Positions 7,254 to 16,862 are shown, counted from the first letter of the stretch. The stretch: 64,000 bases of DNA from Actinomadura sp. K4S16 (GCF_008327685.1 NZ_BDDE01000014.1:310001-374000), one strand, 5' to 3'. Program-made: numbers and translations. Notes: generated by a model not told the origin, from the letters alone.

Positions 7254-9038
7254 ATGCGCTTCGAGATCCTGGGCCGGCCGGCCGCGTGGCGGGACGGCCG
7301 GGAACTCGACCTGGGCCCGGGCAAGCAGCGTGCGGTGCTCGCCGTCCTGCTGCTGACGCCCAACCGGGCGGTGTCGACGGCTTCGATCGTGGCGGCGGTC
7401 TGGGGCGACGAGCCTCCCGACAACGGCGCGAACGTCGTCCAGAAGTACGTGGCCGGTCTGCGCCGCGTGCTGGAGCCCGAGCGCTCGCCCCGTACTCCGG
7501 GGCGTCTGCTGAGGCTGACCGGTGCCGGCTACGCGTTGAACGTCCCGCCCGACGGTCTGGACGCCGAGGTGTTCCAGGACCAAGTGAAGGAGGCCCAGGC
7601 CGCGCGGGCCGCGGGCGACGCGGGGCGGGCCGAGGCCCTGCTGCACGAGGCGCTGGCCATGTGGCGCGGCCCGGCGCTGGCCGGGCTGAACGGCCAGTTC
7701 TTCGACGCGGCGCGGGACCGCCTGGAGGAGGAGCGGGCGGCGGCGCTGGAGGCGAGCGCCGAAGTCGGGCTCGACCTGGGGCGGCACGCGCAGCTGGTGC
7801 CCGAGCTGATCCGGCTGGTCGCCGAGTTCCCCCTCCGGGAAGGGCTGCGCTACCTGCTGATGCTCGCCCTCTACCGGTGCGGCAGGCAGGCGGAGGCCCT
7901 GGCCGCCTACCGGGACGCCCGCGCCTACTTCGCCGAGGAGTTCGGCGTCGAGCCGGGCGAACGGCTCCAGAGCCTGCATCTGGGCATCCTGCGTTCCGAT
8001 CCGGCGCTGGCCTCACCGCCCGCGCGCGAGCCGGAGGGGGCGGGCGATCCCCCGCCCGAACCGCCGACCGACGATCTTCCCGCGCGCCCCGGAGACGACG
8101 ACGTGTCACCGCCGGCCGCGCACGCCGTGCCCTCGTTCGCTCCGCCCGACTCGCCGGCCGTACCCGCCCGGGCCGAGGGGAGCGCCGCGCCGCTCCCGCC
8201 CCCCTTCCTCCCGGCGTCCGCCCCGGCCCACCCGCCCGTGTACGGCCCCCCGCCCGTCGGCGTCATACCGGCGGACCACGGTCGCCCCGCGCACGCCGCA
8301 TGGGCGGCGCCCCGGAGACGGCGCTTCCCGTGGGGGCGGATCATCCTGGTGACCGTCCCGATGCTCAGCTTCGGAGCCGCCACCTGGGCCCTGATCGGGT
8401 ACTTCGCTGGACGGCGCAGGAGCCTCGCGCTCGGGCTGATGGCGTTCGCCTACCTGGTGATGACGGTGGTCTTCTTCACCGGCGTCGAGATCACCGACCC
8501 GGACCACCCCGGATGGTGGGACCTCCCGCTGACCCTCTCGCTGCTGGGCACGACGTTCGGGGGCTCTCTCCAGCTGGCCCTCCTCACGGCCGAACCGGCG
8601 TCGTCCGGGCCCCACGGCGCGGGCCCGACCGCGCTCGACGTCGAGCTGATCGAGCGCAGGGTCCGCCGGGAGCAGGCCCGCTCGCTGGCGGCGCACCACC
8701 CGGCGGTCGCCCGGATGCTCGGCATCGGACGCCCCGACCTGCCCCGCGCGTTCGACGACGGGGGCCTGGTCGACGTGAACTCGGCGCCGGAGCACCTGCT
8801 GGCCACGCTGCCCGGCCTGGACCCCTACCACGCGAAGCTGGTCGTGCTGGCCCGGACGGCGCACGGCCCCCTGAGCACCGTCGACGACCTCGCCACCCGG
8901 CACATCCTCCCGTACCAGGCGGTGTACGCCCTGCGCGACGTGCTCGTCGCGCTCCCGCCGGCCGCGGCGGGGGAACCGGACGCGCCGGCGGACGGCGCGG
9001 CGCCCCCAGGCCCGCCTCCCGGCACCTGGACCCGGTGA
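7254..9038 (+). CDS. SARP-type regulator fused to membrane segments and a helix-hairpin-helix domain
   Basis: 594 aa. Order: OmpR-type winged-helix DNA-binding domain (about 1-95; GKQRAVLAVLLLTPNRAVS, GAGYAL), bacterial transcriptional activator domain (about 100-245), a long Pro/Ala-rich linker (250-360), two to four hydrophobic segments (about 365-445; IILVTVPMLSFGAATWALIG), then a C-terminal helix-hairpin-helix (VDVNSAPEHLLATLPGLDPY) resembling ComEA-type DNA-binding repeats. SARP proteins activate target genes; a membrane-anchored one with a second DNA-binding-type domain is unusual. The ATG at 7254 follows GAGGGG; an upstream in-frame GTG at 7224 is possible. A 10-bp terminator follows at 9044. 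Targets are unknown. Confidence 0.8.
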   Translation: MRFEILGRPAAWRDGRELDLGPGKQRAVLAVLLLTPNRAVSTASIVAAVWGDEPPDNGANVVQKYVAGLRRVLEPERSPRTPGRLLRLTGAGYALNVPPDGLDAEVFQDQVKEAQAARAAGDAGRAEALLHEALAMWRGPALAGLNGQFFDAARDRLEEERAAALEASAEVGLDLGRHAQLVPELIRLVAEFPLREGLRYLLMLALYRCGRQAEALAAYRDARAYFAEEFGVEPGERLQSLHLGILRSDPALASPPAREPEGAGDPPPEPPTDDLPARPGDDDVSPPAAHAVPSFAPPDSPAVPARAEGSAAPLPPPFLPASAPAHPPVYGPPPVGVIPADHGRPAHAAWAAPRRRRFPWGRIILVTVPMLSFGAATWALIGYFAGRRRSLALGLMAFAYLVMTVVFFTGVEITDPDHPGWWDLPLTLSLLGTTFGGSLQLALLTAEPASSGPHGAGPTALDVELIERRVRREQARSLAAHHPAVARMLGIGRPDLPRAFDDGGLVDVNSAPEHLLATLPGLDPYHAKLVVLARTAHGPLSTVDDLATRHILPYQAVYALRDVLVALPPAAAGEPDAPADGAAPPGPPPGTWTR

Positions 9039-9043
9039 CGGAA

Positions 9044-9073
9044 AGACCCCCGGACCGTGAGGCCCGGGGGTCT
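9044..9073. terminator. Terminator between SARP fusion and Fe-S reductase genes
   Basis: AGACCCCCGG (9044-9053) and CCGGGGGTCT (9064-9073) are perfectly complementary around a 10-nt loop, between two converging genes. Confidence 0.85.
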
Positions 9074-9086
9074 GATCCGTTCCGCG

Positions 9087-11234
9087 CTATTCGGCGGCGA
9101 CCGCTTCCTTCTCGGGCGCGGTGCCCTCGCCCTTGATGGAGCGGATCAGGAGCTGGGAGACGTCGACGACCTCCAGCGACTCCTTGGCGTCGCCCGCGTT
9201 CTTCTTCTCGTTGATGGCGTCGCCCAGCATGACCAGGCAGAACGGGCACGCGGTGGAGACGGTGTCGGGGTTGGTCTCCAGCGCCTCGTCCACGCGCTCG
9301 GTGTTGATCCGCTTGCCGATGCGCTCCTCCATCCACATCCGGGCGCCGCCGGCGCCGCAGCAGAAGCCGCGGTCCTTGTGCCGGTGCATCTCCTGCGTCT
9401 TGACGCCGGGGACGGTCGCCATGATGTCGCGCGGCTGCTTGTAGACCTTGTTGTGGCGGCCGAGGAAGCAGGGGTCGTGGTAGGTGATGTTCTCCTCGAT
9501 CGGCGTGACCGGGGTGAGCTTGCCTTCCTCGACGAGGTGCGCGAGCAGCTGGGTGTGGTGGACGACCTCGTAGTTCCCGCCGATCTGCGGGTACTCGTTG
9601 GCCAGGGTGTTGAAGCAGTGCGGGCAGGTCGCGACGATCTTCTTGACGCCCGCGTCGTTCAGCGTCTCGACGTTCTGCTGGCCGAGCATCTGGAAGACGA
9701 ACTCCATGCCGAGGCGGCGGGCCGGGTCACCGGTGCACGCCTCCATGGGGCCGAGGACGGCGAACTTCACGCCCGCGATGTGCAGCAGCTCGGCGACGGC
9801 CTTGGTCGTCTTCTTGGCGCGGTCCTCCAGAGCGCCGGCGCAGCCGACCCAGAACAGGTACTCGGTGTCCTCGGAGACCTTGTCGTCGACGACGTCGACC
9901 TCGAAGTCGAGCTCCTCGATCCACTCGAGGCGCTTCATCTCGGACATGCCCCACGGGTTGCCCTTGTTCTCGAGGTTCTTCAGCATGACGCCGGCCTCGG
10001 ACGGGAACGAGGACTCGATCATGACCTGGAAGCGGCGCATGTCCAGGATGTGGTCGATGTGCTCGATGTCGACCGGGCACTGCTCGACGCACGCACCGCA
10101 GTTGGTGCAGGACCACAGGACGTCGGGGTGGATGACGCCGTCGTCGCCGACGAGGGCCTTGTCCACCTCCATGGCGAGCTTCTGCTCGTCGGTGAACTTC
10201 TGCTGCTGGTCCTCGGACGCCGTGAAGTAGGGCGCCTTGGCCAGCGCGTGGTCGCGCAGCTCCAGGACGAGCATCTTCGGCGACAGCGGCTTGCCGGTGT
10301 TCCAGGCGGGGCACTGCGACTGGCAGCGACCGCACTCGGTGCAGGTCGCCATGTCGAGGAAGCCCTTCCAGGTGAAGTCCTCGATCTTGCCGCGGCCGAA
10401 GACGTCCTCGTCGGGGTCGGCCTCCTCGAAGTCGAGCGGCTTGCCGCCCGACATCATCGGCTGCGCGGCGCCGAGGCCGTCCGGGCGGCGCTTGAACATG
10501 ACGTTCAGCGGGGCCAGGAAGATGTGCAGGTGCTTGGAGTGGACGACGAAGACCAGGAAGACCAGCGCGACGCCGATGTGCAGCAGCAGGCCGACCGACT
10601 CCAGGACCTCCAGCGTGTGGTCGCTCAGCCCATCGAACAGGTGCCCGACGGCGTAGGAGAAGTAGGCGCCCCTGCCGTAGTCGAGGTTGCCGCTGGCCCA
10701 CTCCACGCCGCGGAAGAAGAACATCGTCCAGATCACGTTGAAGATCATGAAGAGCGTGATCCAGGCGCCGGACAGGTGCGAGCCCTTGAACCGGGACTTG
10801 CGGTCCAGCCGCTTCGGCGAGTTCTTGATCCGGATCGCGGTGAAGACGATCAGGCCGGCGGTGCAGGCGAGCGCGATCGTGTCCTGGACGAAGCCGATCG
10901 GCGGCCAGGTCTGCAGGCCCGGGACCTTGGCGTCCAGCCCGAACAGCAGCGCGACGGCCGCCTCCAGGTAGACCGTGATCAGCAGGATGAAGGCCCACAT
11001 GACCGCGGCGTGCGAGACTCCGGCGAGCGTCCACTTCAGCAGCTTGCGCTGGCCGAGGACCTCGACGGCCTGGCCCTCCACCGCTTTGGCGGGCTCACGC
11101 TTGACCTGCAGCGTCCGCTGGGGGTCCGGCTGCCCGCTCTTGGCGATCGCGTACAGGAACAGCACTCGCCTCCCGGCGAGCGCCAGCGCGACCGCCGTTC
11201 CGGCGAGCCCGATGACCAACGTGATCCAGAACAC
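9087..11234 (-). CDS. Membrane iron-sulfur reductase (heterodisulfide-reductase-like, CCG domains)
   Basis: 715 aa from the GTG at 11234, which is preceded by GAGGACGG. The N-terminal third is a membrane domain with about five helices resembling cytochrome b-type (NarI-like) subunits. Two [4Fe-4S] motifs follow, CTECGRCQSQCP (about residue 296) and CTNCGACVEQCP (about 374), then two CCG-type cysteine motifs, CPHCFNTLANEY (about 532) and CCGAGGARMW (about 623). The organisation matches the actinobacterial homologues of M. tuberculosis Rv0338c. It presumably passes electrons between a membrane donor and a soluble or quinone acceptor; the physiological partner is not known. Monocistronic. Confidence 0.85.
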   Translation of the reverse strand: MFWITLVIGLAGTAVALALAGRRVLFLYAIAKSGQPDPQRTLQVKREPAKAVEGQAVEVLGQRKLLKWTLAGVSHAAVMWAFILLITVYLEAAVALLFGLDAKVPGLQTWPPIGFVQDTIALACTAGLIVFTAIRIKNSPKRLDRKSRFKGSHLSGAWITLFMIFNVIWTMFFFRGVEWASGNLDYGRGAYFSYAVGHLFDGLSDHTLEVLESVGLLLHIGVALVFLVFVVHSKHLHIFLAPLNVMFKRRPDGLGAAQPMMSGGKPLDFEEADPDEDVFGRGKIEDFTWKGFLDMATCTECGRCQSQCPAWNTGKPLSPKMLVLELRDHALAKAPYFTASEDQQQKFTDEQKLAMEVDKALVGDDGVIHPDVLWSCTNCGACVEQCPVDIEHIDHILDMRRFQVMIESSFPSEAGVMLKNLENKGNPWGMSEMKRLEWIEELDFEVDVVDDKVSEDTEYLFWVGCAGALEDRAKKTTKAVAELLHIAGVKFAVLGPMEACTGDPARRLGMEFVFQMLGQQNVETLNDAGVKKIVATCPHCFNTLANEYPQIGGNYEVVHHTQLLAHLVEEGKLTPVTPIEENITYHDPCFLGRHNKVYKQPRDIMATVPGVKTQEMHRHKDRGFCCGAGGARMWMEERIGKRINTERVDEALETNPDTVSTACPFCLVMLGDAINEKKNAGDAKESLEVVDVSQLLIRSIKGEGTAPEKEAVAAE

Positions 11235-11519
11235 TGTTCCGTCCTCCTGGGGTACGGGCGATGGCAGCCAGCGTAGGGCTCGCGTCAGACTGCTCTCCAT
11301 CCGGGGCCGAATACTACTCGGCAGTAGCTTACGCGTCACATCCCCTGGTCAGCACCATCTGTGCCGATTTCCGGACCGCCAAGGCCTTCGATCTCCGCCG
11401 CATACCCTCGCCAATACCCGCGCACCGATGAGTATCCGCCGGATCACGAGTCCATACCACGTGGCGGGACGCGTCCACCCGCGTCCCGTCCAGCGGTATC
11501 CGATACGGAGGGACTCCCG

Positions 11520-12119
11520 ATGACCCCGATGCCCGACCTCGGCCCCGCCGCCCGGCGGATGGCAGGGCTGCTCGCCGACGTGCCCGACTCCCGGCTCACC
11601 GGGCCGACGCCCTGCGAGGGCATGTCGCTCGGCGCCCTCGTCGACCACGTGAACGGCCTGGCCCTGGCCTTCACCTGGGCGGCGAAGAAGGACTTCCCGG
11701 AGGGCCCGTCGCAGCCGCCGTCCGCCGACGCCGCCCGGCTCGACCCCGACTGGCGGGCCCGCGTCCCCGAGCGGCTCGACGCGCTCGCGGCGGCCTGGCG
11801 CTCCCCGGACGCGTGGCAGGGCATGACCCAGGCCGGCGGCGTCGACCTCCCCGGCGACCAGGCCGGCAACGTGGCGATGAACGAGCTGATCGTGCACGGC
11901 TGGGACGTCTCCCGCGCCACCGGCCGCCCCTACGACGTCGGCAAGGAGGAGATCGAGGCGTGCCTGGCCTTCGTCGCCCCGGCCGTCGAGCAGAGCGGCG
12001 GCCAGGGCATCCCGGGCCTGTTCGGACCGGCCGTCGACGCGGGAGCGGACGCGTCCGCGCTGGACCGCCTCATCGCCATGACCGGCCGGGACCCGTCCTG
12101 GACGGCGGAGCGGAGCTAG
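11520..12119 (+). CDS. TIGR03086-like / mycothiol-dependent maleylpyruvate isomerase-type protein
   Basis: 199 aa. The TPCEGMSLGALVDHVNG block near residue 25 and NELIVHGWDVSRATG near 120 are the metal-ligand-bearing motifs of DinB/MDMPI-like four-helix proteins. Many use mycothiol, or are of unknown activity. The ATG at 11520 is preceded by GGAGGG; the longer upstream frame is unlikely to be translated. Divergent from the Fe-S reductase (285-bp gap) and convergent with the next gene, with a 4-bp overlap of the stop codons. A second family member lies at 50957-51595. Confidence 0.8.
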   Translation: MTPMPDLGPAARRMAGLLADVPDSRLTGPTPCEGMSLGALVDHVNGLALAFTWAAKKDFPEGPSQPPSADAARLDPDWRARVPERLDALAAAWRSPDAWQGMTQAGGVDLPGDQAGNVAMNELIVHGWDVSRATGRPYDVGKEEIEACLAFVAPAVEQSGGQGIPGLFGPAVDAGADASALDRLIAMTGRDPSWTAERS

Positions 12120-12820
12120 TCCTCCGAGGGCTCCGAGACCTGCACGAGAAGGTCGTGGACGAAGTACGCCTCCATCGGCCGCCCGTCGAGCTGGAACGGC
12201 ACGACGTGGTAGTAGGCGTAAGGACTCCGCGTGGGCTCCCAGCCGAAGAACGCCTCGGCCTCCGGCCTCAGGACCGACCAGGGGCGCATGCCGTCCGCCG
12301 ACCGCATCGGCTCACCCGCCCGGCGCACGAACCGCCGGTCGAGGACGTAGTCGCCGGTCTCGGTGTCCAGGCTGGTGTGCTCCAGCCAGAAGTCGGGCCA
12401 GAGCGGGAGGGCGAACCGGTGCCGGGAGGGGCCGCCGCCGACCGGATCGCCCAGGACCGCCGCCAGGTCCTTGATCTTCGGCGCCTCCATGGCGGCCCAC
12501 CGGCCGGCCTCCTCCACCAGGCCGGCCGGCGGGTCGTCATACGGGGCCGGCGGTTCCGGGAGCGCCTCGGGGGCGATGCCGCGCATGTCGCGGAGCACGG
12601 AGAGCTGGTAGCCCTCCACGGTCATCGAGCGCGGGGGACGCGGCTCGGGGTCGGCGAACCGCTCGCACGACCAGCACCACCAGGGCTCGGGGCGGCCCAT
12701 GCAGTCGCCCGTGTAGTAGACCTCACGGCTCTCGTGCCGCCGGTACGGCCCGTCGCCGACGGGCATACCGGCCACCACGGGGACCAGCGGGCCGTCACAC
12801 CGTTCGCACCTCGGATTCAT
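12116..12820 (-). CDS. Hypothetical protein with N-terminal zinc-ribbon cysteines
   Basis: 234 aa, not recognised. CERC at residues 5-8 and CWSC at about 48-51, with another Cys near 40, suggest a zinc-binding ribbon. The middle is Pro-rich, and the C-terminal part has a Trp/Tyr-rich region (PLWPDFWLEHT, SPYAYYHVVPFQLDG). No membrane segment or signal peptide. It lies 36 bp downstream of the thiolase stop on the same strand only in position; the thiolase reads toward it, so co-transcription with the thiolase is possible. Confidence 0.6.
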   Translation of the reverse strand: MNPRCERCDGPLVPVVAGMPVGDGPYRRHESREVYYTGDCMGRPEPWWCWSCERFADPEPRPPRSMTVEGYQLSVLRDMRGIAPEALPEPPAPYDDPPAGLVEEAGRWAAMEAPKIKDLAAVLGDPVGGGPSRHRFALPLWPDFWLEHTSLDTETGDYVLDRRFVRRAGEPMRSADGMRPWSVLRPEAEAFFGWEPTRSPYAYYHVVPFQLDGRPMEAYFVHDLLVQVSEPSED

Positions 12821-12856
12821 GGCCCTTCAGACGCCGGCGGCCCCCGCGGTGTTCGG

Positions 12857-14065
12857 TCAGACCCGCTCGAAGATCGCGGCGAGGCCCTGGCCGCCGCCGA
12901 TGCACATCGTCTCCAGGCCGTAGCGGGCCTCGCGGCGGTCCATCTCGCGGGCGAGGGTGGCGAGGACGCGGGCGCCGGTCGCGCCGACGGGGTGGCCGAG
13001 GGAGATGCCGGAGCCGTGCACGTTGACGCGGTCCCAGTCGGCGTCCTTCAGGCCCCATTCGCGGGTGACGGCGAGGACCTGCGCGGCGAACGCCTCGTTC
13101 AGCTCGATGAGGTCGATGTCGGCGAGGGCGAGGCCGGCGGCGTCCAGGGCCTTGGCGGTGGCCGGGACCGGACCGATCCCCATCGTCTCGGGCGGCACCC
13201 CGGCGCGGGCCCACGAGACGAGCCGGACGAGGGGCCGCAGGCCCAGCTCGGCGGCGCGTTCGGGGGTGGTGACGACGCAGGCGGCGGCCGCGTCGTTCTG
13301 GCCGCTGGCGTTGCCCGCCGTGACGGTGGCCTCGGGGTCCTTCCTGCCGAGGACGGGACGCAGCTTCGCCAGGCCCTCGACCGTCGTGTCGGGACGCGGG
13401 TGCTCGTCGGTGTCGACGACCGTGTCCCCCTTCCGCGACCGGACGGTCACCGGGACGATCTCCTCGGCGAACACCCCCGACCGCTGGGCGGCCACCGCGC
13501 GCTGGTGGGAGCGGACGGCCAGCTCGTCCTGCTCCTGGCGCCCGATGCCGTACTCGCGGCGCAGGTTCTCGGCGGTCTCCAGCATCCCGCCCGGAACGGG
13601 GTGGTTGACGCCCCCGGCGGTCACCCGGCCCTGCGCGAGCGCGTCGTGCAGTTCCAGGGACGGCCCGCGCACGCCCCAGCGCGCCGCCGTCGTGTAGAAG
13701 GGCGCGCCGCTCATGCTCTCCGCCCCGCCCGCGATGATCACGTCGCTGACCCCGGTCTGGATCTGCATGGCGGCGTTGACGACGGCCTGGAGCCCGGACC
13801 CGCACCGCCGGTCGAGCTGGCTGCCGCCGACCGTGACGGGCAGCCCGGCGTCCAGCGCGGCGACGCGTCCGATGGCGGGGGCGTCGGAGGTGGGGTAGCA
13901 GTGCCCGAGGATCACCTCGTCGACCGCGTCCCCCGGCAGGCCGGTGCGCTCGACCAGGGCGCGGACGACGGTGGCGGCGAGCTCGGCGGACGTGACGGTC
14001 TTGAGCGCCCCGCCGAACCGGCCGATGGGGGTACGCAGCGGTTCGCAGATCACCGCGTCGCGCAT
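12857..14065 (-). CDS. Acetyl-CoA acetyltransferase (thiolase)
   Basis: 402 aa thiolase of the degradative/biosynthetic superfamily. The acyl-accepting Cys88 lies in DRRCGSGLQAV. The His motif GHPVGATGARVL is near residue 356 and the second catalytic Cys (MCIGGGQG) near 386. It condenses or cleaves acyl-CoA in beta-oxidation or related pathways. The ATG at 14065 has GAGGAG seven bases upstream; frame upstream of it is not coding. It is divergent from the 3-hydroxyacyl-CoA dehydrogenase (163-bp shared upstream region), and the two catalyse consecutive beta-oxidation steps. Confidence 0.93.
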   Translation of the reverse strand: MRDAVICEPLRTPIGRFGGALKTVTSAELAATVVRALVERTGLPGDAVDEVILGHCYPTSDAPAIGRVAALDAGLPVTVGGSQLDRRCGSGLQAVVNAAMQIQTGVSDVIIAGGAESMSGAPFYTTAARWGVRGPSLELHDALAQGRVTAGGVNHPVPGGMLETAENLRREYGIGRQEQDELAVRSHQRAVAAQRSGVFAEEIVPVTVRSRKGDTVVDTDEHPRPDTTVEGLAKLRPVLGRKDPEATVTAGNASGQNDAAAACVVTTPERAAELGLRPLVRLVSWARAGVPPETMGIGPVPATAKALDAAGLALADIDLIELNEAFAAQVLAVTREWGLKDADWDRVNVHGSGISLGHPVGATGARVLATLAREMDRREARYGLETMCIGGGQGLAAIFERV

Positions 14066-14228
14066 GGTGGGCTCCTCGGGACGGGGGTCGCGGGCACTTC
14101 GCAGGGTACGGCCCCCGCCCTGGAGGGCGGCGTCCGGGCTCGCGTCCCGCGGAGGGTTGAATGCTGGTACCCATGGCGGTGGCGAACCGGGACGTGGGCC
14201 GGAGGGCCGGACGAGTGCGGGAGGCGAC

Positions 14229-15770
14229 GTGGAGCAGTGGGCGGGCCGGGCGACGACGATCCGGGTGATCGGGGCCGGGGCGATGGGGCGCGGGATCGCG
14301 CAACTCGCCGCGGCGGGCGGGCTGACCGTGGAGCTGGCCGACATCCGGACGGAGGCCGTGATGGAGGCGGCCGAGTACGTCTGCGGCATGTTCGACCGGC
14401 TCGCCGCGAAGGGGCGCATGACGGCGGACGAGGCGGAGGCGGCGAAGGGGCGGCTCCGGCCGGTCGGCGAGCCGCTCACCCCGTTCCAGGACTGCGACCT
14501 CGTCGTGGAGGCCGTCCGGGAGGACATGGAGACCAAGCGGGAGCTGTTCAGGTCGCTGGAGAAGGTCTGCCCGGCGCACACGGTCCTCGCCACCAACACC
14601 AGCTCGCTGCCGGTGACGGCGATCGCCGCCGCGCTGGAGGACCCGTCCCGGGTGGCGGGGCTGCACTTCTTCAACCCGGTGCCGCTGATGCGGGTCGTCG
14701 AGGTGATCCCGGGGGCGCGCACGGCCGAGTGGATCCCGGACGCGCTCGCCGACCTCGTGAGGCGTCTCGGCCACACGCCCGTCCTCGCACCGGACGCGCC
14801 CGGCTTCCTCGTCAACCACGCCGGGCGCGGCCTGGTGACGGAGGCACTGCAGATCCTGTCCGAGGGCGTCGCCGAACCGGTGGACATCGACCGGATCGCC
14901 CGCGACGTGCTCGGCCTGAAGATGGGGCCGTGCGAGCTGCTCGACCTGACCGGGATGGACGTGTCGCACCCGGTGATGGAGTCCATCTGGACGGGCTTCT
15001 ACACCGAGCCGCGGTTCCGCCCGTCCAGGATCGGCCGGGCCCGCATGGAGGCCGGGCTCCTCGGACGCAAGACCGGCGAGGGCTTCTACAAGTACGTGGA
15101 CGGTGTGAAGCAGGAGCCCGCCGAGGCCGGTGCCCCGGCCACCGACTTCCGGCCCGTCTGGTTCCAGGAACCGCAGCACCGCGAGACGCTGGGCATGCTG
15201 CTGTCCGAGGCCGGCGTGGAGGTCGAGGCGGACGAGGAGCCGTCCGAGGAGGCCGTCCTGCTGGTCGAGGCCACGGCGGACATGAGCGTCGCCGAGCAGG
15301 TCGCCAACGGCCTCCCCGGAGAGCGGACCCTCGGGATCGACGGGTTCTTCGGGTTCTTCGGCCGGATCACCCTCACCGTGCAGCCCGCGCTCGACCCGGA
15401 GGCGGGCCGCGCGGCGCTCGCCGCCCTGCTCGCCACGGGACGGCCGGTGACCGTCGTGCGGGACGCGCCCGTCGCCGTCGCGCCGCGGCTGCTGGCGTCG
15501 ATCGTCAACGTGGGCTGCGGCATCGCCGAGCAGCGGCTGGCCAGTCCCGCCGACATCGACACCGCCGTCCGGCTCGGGCTCGGCTACCCGCGCGGACCGC
15601 TGGAGTGGGGCGACCACGTGGGCGCCGAGCGCGTGTTCGAGGTCCTGGTCCACATGCACGAGTCGACCGGCGACCCGCGCTACCGTCCGAGCGCCTGGCT
15701 GGACGAGCGGGTGTCGCTCGGCCTGCCCCTCACCGAGACCGGGACCGCACCGTCCGACCTGCTCGGCTAG
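14229..15770 (+). CDS. 3-hydroxyacyl-CoA dehydrogenase
   Basis: 513 aa, GTG start behind GGGAGG. NAD-binding GAGAMG at 15-20, catalytic-region HFFNPVPLMRVVEV, then the 3HCDH C-terminal domain (GFLVNHAGRGLVTEALQIL) and a second C-terminal copy near residue 410-490 (NVGCGIAEQRLASPADID, GLGYPRGPLEWGD). This is the PaaH/PaaC-like two-C-domain architecture. It oxidises 3-hydroxyacyl-CoA to 3-ketoacyl-CoA, the substrate of the divergently encoded thiolase. Whether the pair serves fatty acid, phenylacetate or branched-chain catabolism cannot be told from the neighbourhood. Confidence 0.92.
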   Translation: MEQWAGRATTIRVIGAGAMGRGIAQLAAAGGLTVELADIRTEAVMEAAEYVCGMFDRLAAKGRMTADEAEAAKGRLRPVGEPLTPFQDCDLVVEAVREDMETKRELFRSLEKVCPAHTVLATNTSSLPVTAIAAALEDPSRVAGLHFFNPVPLMRVVEVIPGARTAEWIPDALADLVRRLGHTPVLAPDAPGFLVNHAGRGLVTEALQILSEGVAEPVDIDRIARDVLGLKMGPCELLDLTGMDVSHPVMESIWTGFYTEPRFRPSRIGRARMEAGLLGRKTGEGFYKYVDGVKQEPAEAGAPATDFRPVWFQEPQHRETLGMLLSEAGVEVEADEEPSEEAVLLVEATADMSVAEQVANGLPGERTLGIDGFFGFFGRITLTVQPALDPEAGRAALAALLATGRPVTVVRDAPVAVAPRLLASIVNVGCGIAEQRLASPADIDTAVRLGLGYPRGPLEWGDHVGAERVFEVLVHMHESTGDPRYRPSAWLDERVSLGLPLTETGTAPSDLLG

Positions 15771-15774
15771 CGCC

Positions 15775-16860
15775 TCAGCCGGTCGGCTCGACGGGGTAGG
15801 CGGGGACCTCGTCCGTCCAGCCGTAGGAGACGAGCGCGCTGTAGGAGAAGACCGTGCCGGGCCTGGTGCCGCGCGCCGCCCTGCCCGGCTTCACCATCAC
15901 GGACTCCTGGGCGAGGAGCCGCCCGCTCGCCGGGTCGATCACCAGCCGCTCCTCCACGACGGTGTCGCCCGTGCGGACCTGCCGGGCGACGCCGTCGCCG
16001 CGCCGGCCGAGCGGGTCGGTGACGGGCCCGAGGGTGCGGATGCCCGGCGAATCGGCGAGCAGCCGGTAGACCGCGGCGCGCACCTCCGGCCGCACCGGCG
16101 CCGCGCCGATCTTCTGCGCGTTGCTCATCAGCCATTCGGCGGAGTCGACACGGCCCGGGACCTGTTCGAGGGCCCGGTCCAGGAACCGCCGGAGCCGCTG
16201 CGGGTCGGCGGGCAGTCTCCGCACGTCGGGTGCCGTGGCGCCCTCCCAGTCGGCGAGCCGGAACGCCTCTCCGCCCTTGACCTTCGACCTCGTCCAGGGG
16301 GTGGCGCCGCCCGCCGACGACCCGGTGCGGTGCGGCGACGGCTCGCCGGACGCACCGGGCCCAGGAGACATGACGGGGCCGCCGGAGGGCGCGGGGCCGA
16401 GGTCGCGGCTGCTGACCCGGCGCCCGCCGACCCATGCGTGCTTGCCGGGCCCGGCGTCCCAGAGGCCGATCTCCCGGACGGAGTAGTACTCGCGATCGCC
16501 GACGATCACGTGGCCGCCCTCCCTGGTGACGGCCGACCAGTACCGTCCGCGACCGGCCGGGGCGCCCTCCGCCTTGGTCGCCGCCGCCAGCAGCACGGTG
16601 CGGGCCGACCCCGGGGACGCGGTGCGCTGGTCGGGCGCCCGGGGCGTCGTGCCGGACGACAGCACGACGGCGCCCGCGGCCGCGGCGGCCGCCACGGCGA
16701 GCCCGAATCCGCCGAGGGCGAGCCGGGGCGTCCGGAACGTGCGCCGGGGCGCCCGCCGGGGCGAGCGGATCTCGCGCTCCAGCCGGGCCCGGCCGCGCGC
16801 CGCCGCGCCCTCCTCCGGCCGCTCGTCCAGCATCGTGGCGATCATCTGGAGTTCGTCCAT
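15775..16860 (-). CDS. CU044_5270-type membrane partner of ECF sigma factor, cassette 1
   Basis: 361 aa. N-terminal cytoplasmic segment (MDELQMIATMLDERPE), one hydrophobic helix around 50-70 (ALGGFGLAVAAAAAAGAVVL), then a large extracytoplasmic domain. It matches the actinobacterial CU044_5270 family that is regularly encoded just after ECF sigma genes and is thought to act like an anti-sigma or sensor. No zf-HC2 motif is present. The ATG lies 2 nt after the sigma factor stop, so translation is coupled. Homologous to the proteins at 19889-21115 and 21886-23052. Confidence 0.75.
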   Translation of the reverse strand: MDELQMIATMLDERPEEGAAARGRARLEREIRSPRRAPRRTFRTPRLALGGFGLAVAAAAAAGAVVLSSGTTPRAPDQRTASPGSARTVLLAAATKAEGAPAGRGRYWSAVTREGGHVIVGDREYYSVREIGLWDAGPGKHAWVGGRRVSSRDLGPAPSGGPVMSPGPGASGEPSPHRTGSSAGGATPWTRSKVKGGEAFRLADWEGATAPDVRRLPADPQRLRRFLDRALEQVPGRVDSAEWLMSNAQKIGAAPVRPEVRAAVYRLLADSPGIRTLGPVTDPLGRRGDGVARQVRTGDTVVEERLVIDPASGRLLAQESVMVKPGRAARGTRPGTVFSYSALVSYGWTDEVPAYPVEPTG

Positions 16861-16862
16861 GG

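Noticed and set aside
9057-11276. Long plus-strand ORF opposite the Fe-S reductase
   Set aside because: Mirror frame of a strongly supported gene; the translation is low-complexity (Val/Leu/Asp/Arg blocks) without domain motifs, typical of high-GC antisense frames.
11813-15799. 1328-codon plus-strand ORF over the thiolase and dehydrogenase region
   Set aside because: Runs across three supported genes in the wrong frame; no domain content.
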